Below, in pieces: positions 62,956 through 64,000 of a stretch of DNA of 64,000 nt. Under the pieces are notes generated by a model. It was given only the letters and a program-made list of their open reading frames with translations. It was not told the origin of the DNA and ran no database searches. Position numbers and translations under genes: made by a program. This DNA is from JAUYQR01 sp050632395 (GTDB lineage: Bacteria > Pseudomonadota > Alphaproteobacteria > Rhodobacterales > Rhodobacteraceae), in contig NZ_CP192600.1 in assembly GCF_050632395.1 (NCBI RefSeq), positions 3,906,001 through 3,970,000 on the forward strand, given 5' to 3'. Numbering within the stretch: position 1 is the stretch's first letter; the number at the start of each line of letters is the position of its first letter.

Positions 62956-64000
62956 ATGCGTCTGACGTTTCATGGTGCGGCAGGGGGAGTGACCGGGTCC
63001 TGCCATCTGCTCGAGGTGCAGGGCCGACGCGTATTGGTCGATTGCGGCATGTTTCAGGGTGGCCGTGAACTAGACGAGGACAATGCCCAGGATTTCGGCT
63101 TTGATCCCGAGACGGTTGACGTCCTTTTGCTGACACACGCGCATCTAGATCATTGCGGGCGCATCCCGCTTCTGGTCAAGCGCGGCTTTACCGGCGAGAT
63201 CATCTGCACTGCCGCGACGAAAGACCTGACGCGCCTTGTGCTCCTCGATTCTGCGCGTTTGCATCAGGAAGAGGCTAGGCGGCGGCATCGGCATGGCGGC
63301 GGTGACGAGCCGCTTTACGACACGATCGACGTGATGGACAGCCTCGACCGGTTTGGTCGCGTCGCAAGATATGGCAGCAAGATGGACCTTGGCGCCGGCA
63401 TCGTCGCGGAGTGGTTCGATGCTGGTCATATCCTTGGATCGGCCAGCATCTGCCTGACGGTTGGCGCAGACCGGCAAGGACGGCGCATCCTGTTTTCGGG
63501 CGACATTGGTCCGGCCAACCGGCCGCTCCTGAACAGCCCCATGCCACCGTCGGGTGTGGATGTGGTGGTCATGGAAAGCACCTATGGTGACCGCGACCAC
63601 CGACCGCTTGACCGCTCGGTCGAAGAATTGAACGACGCGATTGGCCAGACTTTGGCGCGAGGCGGAAACGTGATCATCCCGACCTTCGCGCTCGAACGCG
63701 CGCAGGAACTTCTTTTCGCCCTGCGCCAAGGGCGCGAAGCGGGGGATCTGCCGCGCGCCTTGCAGGTGTTCCTCGACTCGCCGATGGCGATTTCGGCGAC
63801 GCAGATTTACCGCCGCCATCCGGACGATCTGAAGCCCGAGATCGCGGCGCTGCTGGCGCGCAGGGTAGATCCGTTCGCGATGCCCGGCCTGCATTTCGTC
63901 GAAGAGGCGTCGGAGTCGATGGCCCTTAACGCGATACGGTCTGGCGCCGTGTTCATCGCCGGATCGGGCATGTGCACCGGGGGCCGGGTGCGCCACCACC
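62956..64000 (+). CDS. beta-CASP metallo-beta-lactamase RNase-like protein (3' end outside window)
   Basis: At least 348 residues. MBL signature THAHLDHCGRIPLL near residue 60, further metal ligands in FDAGHILGSASI near 155 and FSGDIGPANRPL near 180, then the beta-CASP domain (VIIPTFALERAQELLFAL, FLDSPMAISATQIYRRH, AGSGMCTGGRVRHH). Related to YSH1/CPSF-type RNA-processing exonucleases. The C-terminus, including the last His motif, lies beyond the window. Confidence 0.92.
   Translation, partial: MRLTFHGAAGGVTGSCHLLEVQGRRVLVDCGMFQGGRELDEDNAQDFGFDPETVDVLLLTHAHLDHCGRIPLLVKRGFTGEIICTAATKDLTRLVLLDSARLHQEEARRRHRHGGGDEPLYDTIDVMDSLDRFGRVARYGSKMDLGAGIVAEWFDAGHILGSASICLTVGADRQGRRILFSGDIGPANRPLLNSPMPPSGVDVVVMESTYGDRDHRPLDRSVEELNDAIGQTLARGGNVIIPTFALERAQELLFALRQGREAGDLPRALQVFLDSPMAISATQIYRRHPDDLKPEIAALLARRVDPFAMPGLHFVEEASESMALNAIRSGAVFIAGSGMCTGGRVRHH

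Overview
The window is a 64 kb piece of a GC-rich alphaproteobacterial chromosome, most likely Rhodobacteraceae (Rhodobacter/Gemmobacter/Tabrizicola-like). This is inferred from gene content (PncB/PncA pair, class III ADH, cytochrome c', short RpoN, DUF2382 stress proteins), from a LexA box of the alphaproteobacterial GAAC-N7-GAAC type, and from overall composition. Species cannot be read from the sequence.

Core region, 1-22.9 kb. This is ordinary housekeeping DNA: recQ (cut by the window edge), yggT, a thioesterase-like gene, a UMF1-type transporter, mepA, a YhhQ-type queuosine-precursor transporter, the ribosome-rescue factor arfB with a phosphotransferase gene, NAD salvage genes pncB and pncA, trhO, a divergent luciferase-like/RidA pair flanked by two identical palindromes, a LysR regulator, a NYN-LOTUS protein, two DUF2382 stress genes, adhC, two I78-type inhibitor lipoproteins, cytochrome c', imuB with a LexA box, rpoN, and an HyuA-type hydantoinase. 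The least explained item here is an 18-codon reading frame at 5067-5123 with a full-length Shine-Dalgarno complement and its own strong terminator.

Genomic island, about 23.0 to 42.8 kb. It starts at the 3' end of an elongator tRNA-Met(CAT). Next to the tRNA lies a P4-type tyrosine integrase that has lost its catalytic Tyr to an in-frame stop. A decayed IS21 element sits inside an AlpA-like gene. The cargo is mainly three LysR regulators facing divergent targets (DUF2798+MFS; zinc-free MDR+DUF2867; DUF2306), plus small membrane and stress genes, a second IS21 remnant, a second copy of the integrase-leader motif, a second integrase remnant and a decayed IS3 element. Several genes carry nonsense mutations, so the island looks old and immobilised.

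Catabolic region, 42.9-58.7 kb. A coherent but unassigned pathway: a CUT2-type importer in which permease, both ATPase domains and a second permease are one 1,180-residue protein; its periplasmic binding protein; a MetE-like zinc methyltransferase-family enzyme; a luciferase-like FMN monooxygenase with a separate flavin reductase; an alpha/beta hydrolase; a 3-hydroxyisobutyrate-dehydrogenase-type enzyme; an SDR; a carboxymuconolactone-decarboxylase-family protein; an AtzA/TrzN-type amidohydrolase; an FmdB zinc ribbon; a LysR regulator; and a CobW metallochaperone. I infer import and oxidative/hydrolytic breakdown of a small, possibly N-heterocyclic or methylated compound. The substrate is unknown.

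Stress region, 58.9-64 kb. Host-attachment/baeRF-type protein, phosphoribosyltransferase, DUF2267, an APH-AAA kinase fusion and a beta-CASP metallo-beta-lactamase (cut by the window end). Two TTGAC-N4-GTCAA palindromes in front of these genes suggest FNR/FixK-type control by low oxygen.
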